Positions 47,585 through 57,625 are shown, counted from the stretch's first letter. The stretch is 64,000 bases of DNA from Gillisella vitis (GCF_001541345.2 NZ_LMVL02000004.1:62001-126000), one strand, 5' to 3'. Notes: generated by a model from the letters alone, not told the origin. Program-made: numbers and translations.

Positions 47585-47783
47585 GGTGCCGGGCAAGGCA
47601 ACGTTGCTCCCCACAAAAATAGGGGATTTATTGTCTTAAACTGCGGTCATAGGTTTATTGTGCTTGATTTCCGCTGAATTCGAACCTTATTACCTGATAA
47701 GGCTCTCATGGAGAGCATTCTCATAAACCGCTCATATAGCTGATGTAGAATAGAGCGGCGGCAATCTGTTTCGAAAGTCATCC

Positions 47784-48362
47784 ATGCCTTTTTCACCCCG
47801 GCGGCGGCTTCTGAAGGAAGCGACCGCCGACGCTCACGCCGAACTCGATGCAGTGATCGGCGATTTTTCCTCTCCTGCCGCCTACCGCGCCTATTTGCTC
47901 GGCATGGCCCGTTTCCGGCTGCCGTTGGAAGAGATGATTGCCCAACAGGACCCGCAGGCACCCTTTATTAGTTGGCAGGGTACCTGGAAGCCGGTCATGA
48001 TCGGCCACGGACTGCGTGCCGACCTGCAGACGCTTGAGCTGGAGGACGAGCGCTGGCAGTCAACGGTTCCCCAGCCGGAAGCGGCTGAAGACTGGCTCGG
48101 CCTGTTCTATGTGCTGGAAGGCTCGGCGCTTGGCGCAAAGCTTCTGGCAAAGCGGGCCGCCTTGCTCGGGTACGGCCCCACCCATGGCGGGGCGCATCTT
48201 TTTGCCCAGGCCGGGAACTTTTCGAGCTGGCCAGCGTTTTTAGATCTTATGGAGGAACTGCGGGATCTCGATGAAGGGAAGCTCGTGGCCTTTGCCAATG
48301 CAACCTTTGCTTATGCCTACGCTGCCTTCGAAAGCCCTATGAATGCCTCCGCAGACCGTTGA
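47784..48362 (+). CDS. bphO: bacterial heme oxygenase BphO
   Basis: A 192-aa HO-family protein that opens haem to biliverdin, the chromophore of the phytochrome encoded next. The proximal-His region is ATADAHAELD (His18), and YVLEGSALGAKLL is the distal-helix signature. It overlaps bphP by 20 bases, so chromophore and apoprotein are made together. Confidence 0.9.
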   Translation: MPFSPRRRLLKEATADAHAELDAVIGDFSSPAAYRAYLLGMARFRLPLEEMIAQQDPQAPFISWQGTWKPVMIGHGLRADLQTLELEDERWQSTVPQPEAAEDWLGLFYVLEGSALGAKLLAKRAALLGYGPTHGGAHLFAQAGNFSSWPAFLDLMEELRDLDEGKLVAFANATFAYAYAAFESPMNASADR

Positions 48363-50898
48363 TCTTACCAATTGCGACCGCGAACCTATCCATATTCCCG
48401 GCAGTATCCAGCCGCATGGCTGTCTGCTGGCCTGCGATGCGGAAATGGCCAAGGTTCTGCGCCATTCCACCAATGTCGGTGACATGTTGGGGCTTGAGGG
48501 GCCGCTGAACGGCCTGGAGGTTCACACGCTTCTGGGCGATGCCGCCACCCACGACCTGCGCAATGCGTTGGCGACGGCGCCTTCGGCCTCGCGGCCGGCC
48601 CTCATTCCCAATTTACGTCTTGCAAAAGACCAGCTTTTCGATGTCAGCGTGCATCGGCAGCGCGCCACTGTGATCATCGAGTTCGAACCGGCCCAGGACG
48701 GGCGCGACCCCTTGCAGCTGGCGCGGGAAATGATCGGACGCATCAAGGATGTCGACGACATAGACAAGCTGATCCGCACCTCCGCAAGGCTGGTGCGGGC
48801 GGTGCTCGGCTATGACCGGGTGATGATCTACCGCTTCGACAATGACGGCTCCGGCAAGGTGGTAAGCGAGGCCAAGTCGATGGAGCTGGAAAGCTTCCTT
48901 GGCCAATATTTCCCGGCGTCCGACATTCCCCAGCAGGCCCGCAAGCTCTATGTGCAAAATTCCATCCGGGTGATTTCGGGTGCAAGCGGCCACAAGGTGG
49001 CGATCGAGCCGGAGCTGGATGCCTCCGGTGAGCCGCTAGACCTGTCCTTTGCGCATTTGCGCAGCGTTTCGCCCATCCACCTGGAATATCTGCGCAATAT
49101 GGGGGTCGGCGCGTCGATGTCGATCTCAATCCTGTTGAATGGCGAGCTTTGGGGCCTGATCGCCTGCCATCATTACCGCGAAAAGACCCTGTCGATGGCG
49201 CAACGGGTCGCCGCTGAATTGTTTGGCGAATTTTTCTCCCTGACACTGCTTGCCTTGAGGCAGAAGCACAAGCTTGATCTCGCTACTGGCACACGCCAAT
49301 CGCTGGACCGCTTTCTGCACCTTGCCTCCCACCACGAAAATCTCGAGGCACTGTTTGGCGAATGCCTGCCGGAATTCAGCAGCCTCGTGCCTTGCGATGG
49401 TGCTGGCCTTTGGATGAACGGGACCTGGACGGCGCTTGGCACCTGTCCGCCACCTACCGAAATCGAACCGCTGATACGCTTCGTCAACGGCATTGCCGAT
49501 GGACAGACCTGGGCCAGTCACGCCTTGTCCCAATTTCTGCCCAGAGCCGAAAGCTATTATGAGACGGTGTCCGGCGCCATGGTCGTGCCACTCTCGGAAA
49601 TTCCCCGCGACTACCTGTTGTTTTTCCGCAAGGAACGGCTGCAAACCCTCAATTGGGCCGGCAATCCCGATAAATCCTATGAAATCGGGCCGCTGGGCGA
49701 CCGGCTGACACCACGCAAGAGCTTCGCCATCTGGAAGGAAGCCGTCACAAAGCAATCGGACCATTGGAGCGAAAACGACAGGGAAATTGCGGAAGCCATT
49801 CGCGCCGTCACCGTCAAAGTGGTGCTCCGGCATAACGAGTTGATGCAGGAAGAGCGCAACAAGGCCGACATCCGTCAGCGCGTGTTGAATGAGGAATTGA
49901 ACCACCGGGTCAAGAATATCCTGGCGGTGATCAAGTCGCTAATCGGTGTTCCGACCCGGCCGGAGCACCAGTTGAGGGATTATGTCACCTCGCTGAAGGG
50001 CCGCGTTCACGCCCTGTCCCATGCCCATGACCAGGTGATCCGCGGCAGCGGCAGCGGCCATCTGAGCGAGTTGCTACAGGCCGAGCTTGGTCCTTACCGC
50101 ACTGAGGGCACCACAATCTCACTTGGTGGCCCGATGGTCGTGCTCGATAGTCGCGCTTATGCCGTCACGGCCCTGGTTGTCCATGAGCTTGCCACCAATG
50201 CAGCCAAATACGGAGCGCTTTCGCGCATCGGTGGTACGCTTGACTTGACTTGGCGCTGGACGGGAGAGGGAGATTGTGAAATTCTGTGGACGGAAAGCGG
50301 CGGACCAACGGTGACTGCGCCGACACGCCGGGGCTTTGGCTCCGCCTTGATAGACCGTAGCATTCCCTATGATCTCGGTGGTAAGAGTACCGTAAATTAT
50401 AGCCCACACGGCCTGAATGCGTATCTTTTGCTTCCTGCCCGTTTCCTGTCCGGTTCCGGACATGAGCCGGAAACCACACACGCCCCGCCCCCCGAGACAG
50501 AGACCAGATCCATGGCCATTATCGACAAAACCCTGCCGATCCTGCTGGTTGAAGACCAGATGCTGATTGCGATGGACGCCGAAATGATGTTGGGCGATGC
50601 TGGCTTTACCACCGTCATGACAGCAGGCTCCGTGCCGGAAGCCCTGGCGCAAATCAAAGTGACAGCGCCTGCCGTGGCCGTGCTCGACATCAACCTTGGC
50701 AATCATACCTCCGTGCCGGTGGCTCAAGAACTGCACCAGCGCGGCATTCCCTTTCTGTTTGCCACCGGCTATGCGGAGCGCTCGATCATTCCAGAAGCCT
50801 TCGGCGACGTCACGATCATCAACAAGCCCTACGATGGCGAAGCACTGGCAGATGCGGTGATGAGCCTGTTGCGCCAGCCGGACGCCACCACTGGCTAA
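48343..50898 (+). CDS. bphP: bacteriophytochrome with HWE histidine kinase and C-terminal receiver
   Basis: An 851-aa red/far-red light sensor. Order: N-terminal Cys11 (LTNCDREP) that binds biliverdin, PAS, GAF (LGYDRVMIYRFD, FPASDIPQQARKLY), PHY with the tongue motif PRKSF, HWE-type kinase with phospho-His in ELNHRVKN (about 518), and a receiver domain (about 725-848) with Asp in LDINLG. This is the layout of Agp2/BphP2-type phytochromes. It probably autophosphorylates and may pass phosphate to its own receiver. Output gene unknown. Confidence 0.94.
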   Translation: MPPQTVDLTNCDREPIHIPGSIQPHGCLLACDAEMAKVLRHSTNVGDMLGLEGPLNGLEVHTLLGDAATHDLRNALATAPSASRPALIPNLRLAKDQLFDVSVHRQRATVIIEFEPAQDGRDPLQLAREMIGRIKDVDDIDKLIRTSARLVRAVLGYDRVMIYRFDNDGSGKVVSEAKSMELESFLGQYFPASDIPQQARKLYVQNSIRVISGASGHKVAIEPELDASGEPLDLSFAHLRSVSPIHLEYLRNMGVGASMSISILLNGELWGLIACHHYREKTLSMAQRVAAELFGEFFSLTLLALRQKHKLDLATGTRQSLDRFLHLASHHENLEALFGECLPEFSSLVPCDGAGLWMNGTWTALGTCPPPTEIEPLIRFVNGIADGQTWASHALSQFLPRAESYYETVSGAMVVPLSEIPRDYLLFFRKERLQTLNWAGNPDKSYEIGPLGDRLTPRKSFAIWKEAVTKQSDHWSENDREIAEAIRAVTVKVVLRHNELMQEERNKADIRQRVLNEELNHRVKNILAVIKSLIGVPTRPEHQLRDYVTSLKGRVHALSHAHDQVIRGSGSGHLSELLQAELGPYRTEGTTISLGGPMVVLDSRAYAVTALVVHELATNAAKYGALSRIGGTLDLTWRWTGEGDCEILWTESGGPTVTAPTRRGFGSALIDRSIPYDLGGKSTVNYSPHGLNAYLLLPARFLSGSGHEPETTHAPPPETETRSMAIIDKTLPILLVEDQMLIAMDAEMMLGDAGFTTVMTAGSVPEALAQIKVTAPAVAVLDINLGNHTSVPVAQELHQRGIPFLFATGYAERSIIPEAFGDVTIINKPYDGEALADAVMSLLRQPDATTG

Positions 50899-50973
50899 AA
50901 ATAGAGAGAAATGACGGCCTGTCTGGTTCAACCAGAGCCTGACAGGCTTTCGTACGCGTCGAAACGATACGTG

Positions 50974-51804
50974 TCAGTTAGCTGTGCTGTTGCGCAGCTT
51001 TTCCGCCTCGGCGTAGAATTTCTTTTCCCACTCATTGTGGTTGTCGAGTCCTTCGCGGATGAAGGGCGTGAAGATCGCCATGTTCATCAGCGCCCAATTG
51101 ACCAGACGGGCCGGGAATTTCAGCGGTTTGGCGAAATCGACGAACAGCACGACGCGGGTCTTGTCGGTGTGGTTCCAGGCTTCATGCTCGTAGGCGTCGT
51201 CGAAGATCAGAACCTTGCCCTCTTCCCAGTGGCAGATCTGGTCCTTGACGCGAATGGCGATCTGGTCGCGCGGCTCCGGTACGATCATGCCCAGATGCAG
51301 GCGCAGCACTCCGTTATAGGGACCGCGATGGGCGGGCAGATGCTTGCCGGGTTCGAAAATCGAGAACATCACCGTGGTCAGGCCGGGAATGGCCTGCATG
51401 GCCTTCCAGGTTTCCGGGCAGGCCTTGATATTGGCCTCGGACTTCACCCCGAAGCCAAGCAGGAAGAAGGTCTTCCAGCGATTGTCCGTCGAAATCGTCT
51501 TCACATCGGTGGAAATATCCTGAAAGCTCGGCAGCTCGCTCTGACGAAGCAGGATCTGGTCCAGCTCGGCGCGAATGGCCGGATAGGCCTTTTCCACCTC
51601 CGCCACCCAGGGAAAAGTGGCATTGTCATAGACCGGTGGATTACCAAGCTTGGCATATTTGTAATTCAGCTTTTCCGCCCAGGCGACGATGCCCATGAAA
51701 AACCGGGTAATGCGGCTTGGCCGGTCCATAGGCTGAATGCCTGATGTGCCGAAGGCTTGTTCCTTGTCCGCACCGGTCGAAGTCTGAGAGGCTGGCATAT
51801 CCAT
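50974..51804 (-). CDS. aspartyl/asparaginyl beta-hydroxylase-family (LpxO-like) dioxygenase
   Basis: A 276-aa Fe(II)/2-oxoglutarate oxygenase: PGKHLPAHRGPYNGVLRLHL (His159 and the Arg that binds 2-oxoglutarate), then DDAYEHEAWN with His207. LpxO hydroxylates the lipid A secondary acyl chain; related enzymes modify ornithine lipids or proteins. The ATG at 51804 is chosen over the long frame to 51906. Single-gene unit, convergent with bphP and divergent from the transporter-kinase gene. Confidence 0.82.
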   Translation of the reverse strand: MDMPASQTSTGADKEQAFGTSGIQPMDRPSRITRFFMGIVAWAEKLNYKYAKLGNPPVYDNATFPWVAEVEKAYPAIRAELDQILLRQSELPSFQDISTDVKTISTDNRWKTFFLLGFGVKSEANIKACPETWKAMQAIPGLTTVMFSIFEPGKHLPAHRGPYNGVLRLHLGMIVPEPRDQIAIRVKDQICHWEEGKVLIFDDAYEHEAWNHTDKTRVVLFVDFAKPLKFPARLVNWALMNMAIFTPFIREGLDNHNEWEKKFYAEAEKLRNSTAN

Positions 51805-52101
51805 CGGTATCACTTTCTGATGCAACAATTCCGTACAGCGGTGCCGATCACACCAGCGCAGGGGTTGAAAAACCCAAACGCCCGAAAAATGGAAAAATAG
51901 AGGCAAACCGGATTTCGTCCAGCCGCCAAAGCCCTGTCACCCCGCATCTTGTGAAATCACTGTCACAATTTGCGTTTCTTACGCAATGGAAAAACAGCAG
52001 GAAGCGGCGCGAACATCGCCAACCACTCTTGCAAAACCCCCGGCTTGCCGTGACAGTATCCATCCATCCTGTTTCCAATCAGAAAGCGCCAGAATACCGG
52101 C

Positions 52102-55100
52102 ATGGCCGCACGCCAACGCATCATTCCCGTCCGACGCCAATATAATCGCTGGGTGGCCGACCAGACGCTGGAAGATTATGCACTGCGCTTTACTGCCAAA
52201 AGTGCGCGCCGGTTTTCCTCCAGCCGGATTTCCCAGACTGCTATCGGCGCGATTTCCTTTCTGGCCTTGGAAGCGATCGGCGGCACCATCACGCTGTCCT
52301 ACGGCACCACCAATGCGTTTTTCGCCATTCTGGTCGCCGCTGTGCTGATGCTGCTGGTCGGCTTGCCAATCAGCCGTTATGCGATCCGCGAAGGCGTCGA
52401 TATCGATCTTCTGACAAGAGGGGCTGGTTTCGGCTATATCGGCTCGACGCTGACCTCGCTGATCTATGCCAGCTTCACCTTCATGCTGTTTGCCATCGAG
52501 GCCTCGATCATGACCGGGGCCTTGGCGCTGGCCTTCGGCATTCCACCGTCGATCGGCTACATTATTTCGGCTGTTGTGGTCATTCCGCTGGTCACCTACG
52601 GCATTCAGCTGATTTCGAAATTCCAGCTTCTGACCCAGCCGATCTGGATCGTGCTGAATATCGCGCCCTTCGTGTTCATCGCCTTTCAGGACTGGGAGAA
52701 ATTCGACCTTTGGCGGGCCTTTGCAGGCATCCACCAGTCTAATGCCGGAACGCAAAGTATCGCGCCGTTTCGCCTCGCCGATTTTGGCGCCGCCTCCGCC
52801 GTCATCCTGGCGTTGATGCCACAGATTGGTGAGCAGGTGGATTTCCTGCGCTTCCTGCCGCCGGAAGGCGGGCGCAAGCTGCACCACCGTTTCATGGTGT
52901 TTCTGGCCGGTGCCGGCTGGGTGGTACTGGGCGTGCCGAAGTTGCTGGCCGGGTCCTTCCTGGCGGTGCTGACGCTATCGACCGGTGTCAGTCTGAGCGA
53001 GGCCGCTGATCCCGCCCACATGTATCTGGCCGCCTTCGGCTATATCCTGCCCAATGAAACGCTGGCCATGCTGCTGATGGTCGCCTTCGTGGTGGTGTCA
53101 CAGTTGAAGATCAACGTGATGAATGCCTATGCAGGCTCGCTGGCCTGGTCGAATTTCTTCTCCCGCCTCACCCACAGCCATCCGGGCCGGGTGGTCTGGC
53201 TGGTGTTCAATGTCGGCATAGCGCTGCTGTTGATGGAGCTTGGCATCTACCGGCTGTTGGAAGCCACCCTCGGGATCTTCTCGATCATTGCCATGGCCTG
53301 GCTCTGCACCATTTCCGCCGATCTGTTCATCAATAAGCGCTTGTGCCTTGCACCACCGGGCATCGAGTTCAAACGCGCCCATCTCTATGATATCAACCCG
53401 GTCGGTTGCGGCACGCTGTTGATTTCGGCGGGTCTGGCGCTGGCGGCGCATTTTGGCCTGTTCGGGCCGTTACTCGCCTCGCTCTCCACCTTCGTGACGC
53501 TGGTCGCCTTCCTGATTTCGCCGCTGATCGCCTGGAGTACCAAGGGCAAATTCTATCTGGCCCGCAAGCCGCGCCATGCCTGGAAAAACCTCAGCCATAT
53601 CACCTGTTCGATCTGCGAACATCCATTCGAGCCTGAAGACATGGCCTGGTGTCCCGCCTATGCCGCGCCGATCTGTTCGCTGTGCTGCTCGCTGGACAGC
53701 CGCTGCCATGACATGTGCAAGCCCAAGGCCCGGCTCAACACCCAGGTCGGCACCGTTGCCCGCACTGTTCTGCCCAGCACGGTGATTGAAAAGCTGACGA
53801 CCCGGCTTGGCCGCTATGCGATGACCAGTGTCGGGGCGATTTCGCTGGTGGGGGCGATCTTGGCGCTGATTGCCCATCAGGTTTCCGCCGCCTCGCCAGA
53901 AACCGAAGTGGTGGTGAATGCGACGATCCTGATCGTGTTCTTCGTATTTTCGGTGATTGCTGGTATCGCCACCTGGTTCTATGTGCTGGCCCATGACAGC
54001 CGATTGGTGGCGGAAGAAGAATCCTACCGCCAGAACAGCCTGCTCCTGAAGGAAATCGCCGCCCACCGCAAAACCGATGCCGCGCTTCAGACGGCCAAGG
54101 AAACGGCAGAAGCTGCCAACCGTGCCAAGAGCCGCTATGTGGTTGGCCTCAGCCATGAATTGCGCACGCCGCTCAACGCCGTGATGGGCTATGCGCAATT
54201 GCTGGAGCAGGATGAGACCATTCCCGCGCCACGCCAATCGGCAATCAAGGTGATCCGCCGGTCTGCCGACCATCTCTCCGGGCTGATCGATGGGCTGCTG
54301 GATATTTCCAAGATCGAGGCTGGACGCTTACAGGTGTTTTCCGCCGAGCTGAACATCCATGATTTTCTCGATCAGATCATCGACATGCTGCGCCCGCAGG
54401 CCGAGGCCAAGAGCCTGACCTTCAACCACACCCGCGCCAAGAACCTGCCGCAATATGTGCGCGCTGACGAGAAACGGCTGCGCCAGATCCTCGTCAATCT
54501 TCTGTCCAACGCCATCAAATTCACCGATGCGGGTACGGTCAGTTTCGACGTCGCCTATCGCAGCCAAGTCGCCAGCTTCACCGTGACCGATACCGGGCGC
54601 GGCATTGCCGAAAAGGATCTGAACCGGATCTATGAACCCTTCCAGCGCGGCGAGGCCGACAATATCCGGCCCATGCCAGGACTGGGGCTGGGCCTGACCA
54701 TCACCAAGCTGCTGACCAATACGCTGGGCGGCGAAATCGCCGTGGAGAGCGAAAAAGACCATGGCACGACCTTCCGGGTGCGGCTGATGCTGTCTTCCGT
54801 TGACCGGCCCAGCACCGCGCCAAAGGCGGAACGCAAGATCCTTTCCTACGATGGCCCGCGCCGCACAATCGTCGTTGTCGACGACAACGAGGATCACCGC
54901 GAACTGATGCGAGAGGCGCTGGCGCCTCTGGATTTCATCGTGCTGACCGCCACTGGCGGGCCGGATTGTCTGGCGCTGATCGAAGGTGTCAAACCCGATC
55001 TGTTCCTGGTCGATATTTCCATGCCCGGCATGAATGGCTGGCAATTGGTCGAGCGGCTGCGTGATGCAGGCCAGAGCGCGCCGATCCTGATGCTGTCAGC

Positions 55101-55479
55101 CAATATCGGCGATGGCGCGGTGCGCGAGCCCGGCTCCGGCGGCCATAACGACGCCATCCCCAAGCCCGTCGACGTGAAAATGCTGCGCGACAAGCTGGCT
55201 CGCCACCTGAAACTACGCTGGCTCTATGCCGAAGACATGCCCCCGCCCGCCCCCGCCTTGCCTGCTGGCACGCCGCGCGATCCCGGCCTTGCCCACCGCG
55301 AGGACCTGCGCAAGCTGGCCGAAATCGGCTATATCAGGGGCTTGGAAAACAAATTGCAGGAACTGGCCAAGACACCGGATATGCTGCCCTTCACCGATGA
55401 ATTGCGCCCCTTCGTCCAGGCTTTCGATATGGCCGGGCTGATTGCCTGTCTTGATCGCTATCAGGAGGGCGCGGCATGA
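52102..55479 (+). CDS. NCS1-permease / Cys-cluster / hybrid histidine kinase fusion
   Basis: The 1125-aa protein joins a full-length nucleobase:cation symporter-1 (about 12 membrane helices, residues 40-490) to a cysteine cluster (Cys502, 505, 517, 525, 528, 529, 535, 539). Two further membrane helices (about 572-632) are followed by HisKA (His685 in LSHELRTPLN), HATPase (NAIKFTD, DTGRGI, GLGLGL) and a receiver (Asp971 in VDISMPGMNG). A C-terminal helical tail follows. The plan parallels CbrA, which uses an SSF transporter. The ligand may be a nucleobase, hydantoin or allantoin. A LuxR-type regulator follows. Confidence 0.88.
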   Translation: MAARQRIIPVRRQYNRWVADQTLEDYALRFTAKSARRFSSSRISQTAIGAISFLALEAIGGTITLSYGTTNAFFAILVAAVLMLLVGLPISRYAIREGVDIDLLTRGAGFGYIGSTLTSLIYASFTFMLFAIEASIMTGALALAFGIPPSIGYIISAVVVIPLVTYGIQLISKFQLLTQPIWIVLNIAPFVFIAFQDWEKFDLWRAFAGIHQSNAGTQSIAPFRLADFGAASAVILALMPQIGEQVDFLRFLPPEGGRKLHHRFMVFLAGAGWVVLGVPKLLAGSFLAVLTLSTGVSLSEAADPAHMYLAAFGYILPNETLAMLLMVAFVVVSQLKINVMNAYAGSLAWSNFFSRLTHSHPGRVVWLVFNVGIALLLMELGIYRLLEATLGIFSIIAMAWLCTISADLFINKRLCLAPPGIEFKRAHLYDINPVGCGTLLISAGLALAAHFGLFGPLLASLSTFVTLVAFLISPLIAWSTKGKFYLARKPRHAWKNLSHITCSICEHPFEPEDMAWCPAYAAPICSLCCSLDSRCHDMCKPKARLNTQVGTVARTVLPSTVIEKLTTRLGRYAMTSVGAISLVGAILALIAHQVSAASPETEVVVNATILIVFFVFSVIAGIATWFYVLAHDSRLVAEEESYRQNSLLLKEIAAHRKTDAALQTAKETAEAANRAKSRYVVGLSHELRTPLNAVMGYAQLLEQDETIPAPRQSAIKVIRRSADHLSGLIDGLLDISKIEAGRLQVFSAELNIHDFLDQIIDMLRPQAEAKSLTFNHTRAKNLPQYVRADEKRLRQILVNLLSNAIKFTDAGTVSFDVAYRSQVASFTVTDTGRGIAEKDLNRIYEPFQRGEADNIRPMPGLGLGLTITKLLTNTLGGEIAVESEKDHGTTFRVRLMLSSVDRPSTAPKAERKILSYDGPRRTIVVVDDNEDHRELMREALAPLDFIVLTATGGPDCLALIEGVKPDLFLVDISMPGMNGWQLVERLRDAGQSAPILMLSANIGDGAVREPGSGGHNDAIPKPVDVKMLRDKLARHLKLRWLYAEDMPPPAPALPAGTPRDPGLAHREDLRKLAEIGYIRGLENKLQELAKTPDMLPFTDELRPFVQAFDMAGLIACLDRYQEGAA

Positions 55480-55545
55480 GCGTGCAGAGGCCATCGCCCA
55501 ACCGCCAATCCATTGCCGGTCTTGCGCCGAGACATCCCCCATCCA

Positions 55546-55692
55546 ATCTCCCCACCCGAGGGGGAGATGGCCGGCAGGCCAGAGGGGGGCGACTTGGTGT
55601 AAAGGCTTGTTTTACGCAACGCCTCACTCCGTGGTCTGGCTTCGCCCCCCTCATCTCCCTGCCGGGATCTTCTCCCCGACGGGGAGAAGAGG
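55546..55692. repeat. RIME-like repeat, copy 2 (rearranged)
   Basis: It has the same building blocks as copies 1 and 3 (GGGGGAGATGG, GGCCAGAGGGGGG, TCATCTCCCTGCCGGG, CTCCCCGACGGGGAG) but with arms in inside-out order. It fills the gap between the transporter-kinase and its response regulator. Confidence 0.75.
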
Positions 55693-55749
55693 AGTGCCGC
55701 CGCCCTCCCGCTCGCTTTCTTTTTCTCCGCCCCTTGGACATCACAGACC

Positions 55750-56718
55750 ATGGCTGAACCAACCTCCCCCCGCGACATCATCCTCCTCGTCGATGACAGC
55801 CCGGAAGCACTGGGCTTCTTGACTGACGCCCTGGAACAATCCGGCTTTTCCGTGCTGATCGCCACGTCAGGCCAAGGGGCGCTGGGCATTGTCGAGCGGA
55901 TCAGCCCCGACCTGATCTTGCTGGATGCGGTTATGCCCGGCATGGACGGGTTCGAGACCTGTCGGCAGATCAAGGCCAATCCGGCTGTGGCGCAGGTGCC
56001 TGTCATCTTCATGACCGGCCTTAGCGAAACCGAACATGTGGTGCATGCGCTGGAGGTCGGCGGCGTCGATTACCTGACCAAGCCGATCAATATCGATGAG
56101 CTGCGCGCCCGCATCCGCGTCCATCTTGCCAATGCCCGTTCCGCGCAAAGCGCACGGGTCGCGCTGGACGCCGCAGGCCGCCACCTGCTGGCCTTGCGCG
56201 CCGATGGCAGCCTGCTGTGGTCCACGCCGCAAGCCAGCCGCCTGATCACCACCGCCACCGGCCTTGAAGACGGATTGGACACGGTGATCAAAGCCATTGG
56301 CGACTGGATGCAAGCCCGCACAGCCACGATTTCCACCGCCGGTCCCGCAACCGCCCCGAATAGCCAACCCGCAGGTGCATCCCGCGACGCTGCCCTGACC
56401 TTGCCGCTTGAAAACCACCCTGCCCTGCAAATCGCCTATCTCGGCGCCATGGCCGCCGACGAATACCTGTTCCGCCTTAGCGCTGCCAACCCGCACCGCG
56501 AAGACGAACGCCTGCGCCAGGCCTTCGGCCTCACCCAACGCGAATCCGAAGTCCTGCTGTGGATCGCCCGCGGCAAGCCCAACCGCGACATCGGCGAAAT
56601 CCTCGGCCTCGCCGCCCGCACGGTGAACAAGCATCTGGAACAGATCTATGTGAAGCTGGGTGTGGAAAACCGCGCGTCTGCGGCTGTGAAGGCGGCGGCG
56701 GTGTTGCGGGTGGAGTAA
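55750..56718 (+). CDS. response regulator, REC-linker-LuxR helix-turn-helix
   Basis: A 322-aa regulator: receiver with Asp-Asp at 15-16, phospho-acceptor Asp59 (LILLDAVMPGMDG) and Lys in LTKPIN, a PAS-like middle region and a C-terminal LuxR domain (LTQRESEVLLWIARGKPNRD, ARTVNKHLEQIYVKLGV). It is the likely partner of the upstream transporter-kinase. Target genes cannot be read from the sequence. Confidence 0.88.
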   Translation: MAEPTSPRDIILLVDDSPEALGFLTDALEQSGFSVLIATSGQGALGIVERISPDLILLDAVMPGMDGFETCRQIKANPAVAQVPVIFMTGLSETEHVVHALEVGGVDYLTKPINIDELRARIRVHLANARSAQSARVALDAAGRHLLALRADGSLLWSTPQASRLITTATGLEDGLDTVIKAIGDWMQARTATISTAGPATAPNSQPAGASRDAALTLPLENHPALQIAYLGAMAADEYLFRLSAANPHREDERLRQAFGLTQRESEVLLWIARGKPNRDIGEILGLAARTVNKHLEQIYVKLGVENRASAAVKAAAVLRVE

Positions 56719-56763
56719 AGGGCGCTTGCTCCAAGGTCCAAATCCCAAACCAAGAGCCTCTCC

Positions 56764-57309
56764 ATGAACCGTTTCGTCATCCTCTCCGGCTGCTCCGGCG
56801 GCGGCAAATCCACTTTGCTCTCGGCCTTGGCGGCAAAAGGCTATGCGACAATCGAAGAACCCGGTCGACGCATTGTGACGGAGGAACAGGCCGGAGATGG
56901 CAAAGCCCTGCCATGGATTAACATGGCCGCCTTCGCCCACCGCGGCATTGCCATGGCACTGGAAGACCGGGAACGGGCGGCATCCCTCCCCGGCTGGGTG
57001 TTCTTCGACCGCAGCCTGATTGACGCCGCCACCGCGCTGAAAGCTGCGACCGGCGATGAGACACAATTAAACGCGCTCAAGCACCACCACCGCTATCACG
57101 CCCGCGTTTTTCTCACCCCGCCGTGGCCGGAGATTTACCAGCAGGATGCGGAGCGTCAGCATGATCTGACCGCCGCAGAGGAAGAATATCAGCGCCTGTG
57201 CGAGACCTATCCGGCGCTTGGATACGAGGTGATTGTGTTGCCAAAGGTGAGTGTTGTGGAGCGCGTGGAATTTATCTTGGCAATGCTTCAGCACCCAACC
57301 GCAAGGTAA
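56764..57309 (+). CDS. AAA-family ATPase (AAA_28-like)
   Basis: A 181-aa P-loop protein with Walker A SGCSGGGKSTLL near the N-terminus, then IEEPGRRIV and FFDRSLID, as in small predicted ATPase/kinases of the AAA_28 group. Substrate unknown. It follows the response regulator by 45 bases and may be co-transcribed. Confidence 0.75.
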   Translation: MNRFVILSGCSGGGKSTLLSALAAKGYATIEEPGRRIVTEEQAGDGKALPWINMAAFAHRGIAMALEDRERAASLPGWVFFDRSLIDAATALKAATGDETQLNALKHHHRYHARVFLTPPWPEIYQQDAERQHDLTAAEEEYQRLCETYPALGYEVIVLPKVSVVERVEFILAMLQHPTAR

Positions 57310-57352
57310 AACGGTTTTCGGTGAAAACCCCGATATTTTTGCCCGACGGGGC

Positions 57353-57622
57353 TTATTCTTGCGCATCCGGATTGGTGCTGTGGGCGTTTTGCTGGCTGGC
57401 GAGGAACTCTCGCCCTCGCCGAAGGGCAACGCCCGGATCGGACCCACGGTTATATTCCTCAAGGATGATCTGGATGATCTGTTGCCGGGTCTTGGCTCTG
57501 CCAAGGTCTTGCCCGGAACTCTCTTGCTGATGGAGCGACTGGCGGGCCTCCTCCAGCCGGTGTTGAAGATTGGTGGCGGCGTCGAGCAGCATATGGTCAA
57601 TCATGTCGTCCGGTTCCGGCAT
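57353..57622 (-). CDS. hypothetical small helical protein, 89 aa
   Basis: A charged, Gln-rich, coiled-coil-like protein (LDAATNLQHRLEEARQSLHQ) with no Cys and no signal. It starts three bases after the stop of the small membrane gene upstream, so the two form a coupled pair. No family recognised. Confidence 0.55.
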   Translation of the reverse strand: MPEPDDMIDHMLLDAATNLQHRLEEARQSLHQQESSGQDLGRAKTRQQIIQIILEEYNRGSDPGVALRRGREFLASQQNAHSTNPDAQE

Positions 57623-57625
57623 ATC

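Noticed and set aside
47503..47783. sigma-54 (GGCAC-N5-TTGC) promoter for urtA
   Set aside because: A GGCAC exists on the minus strand (near 47590) but no TTGC element at the required spacing follows.
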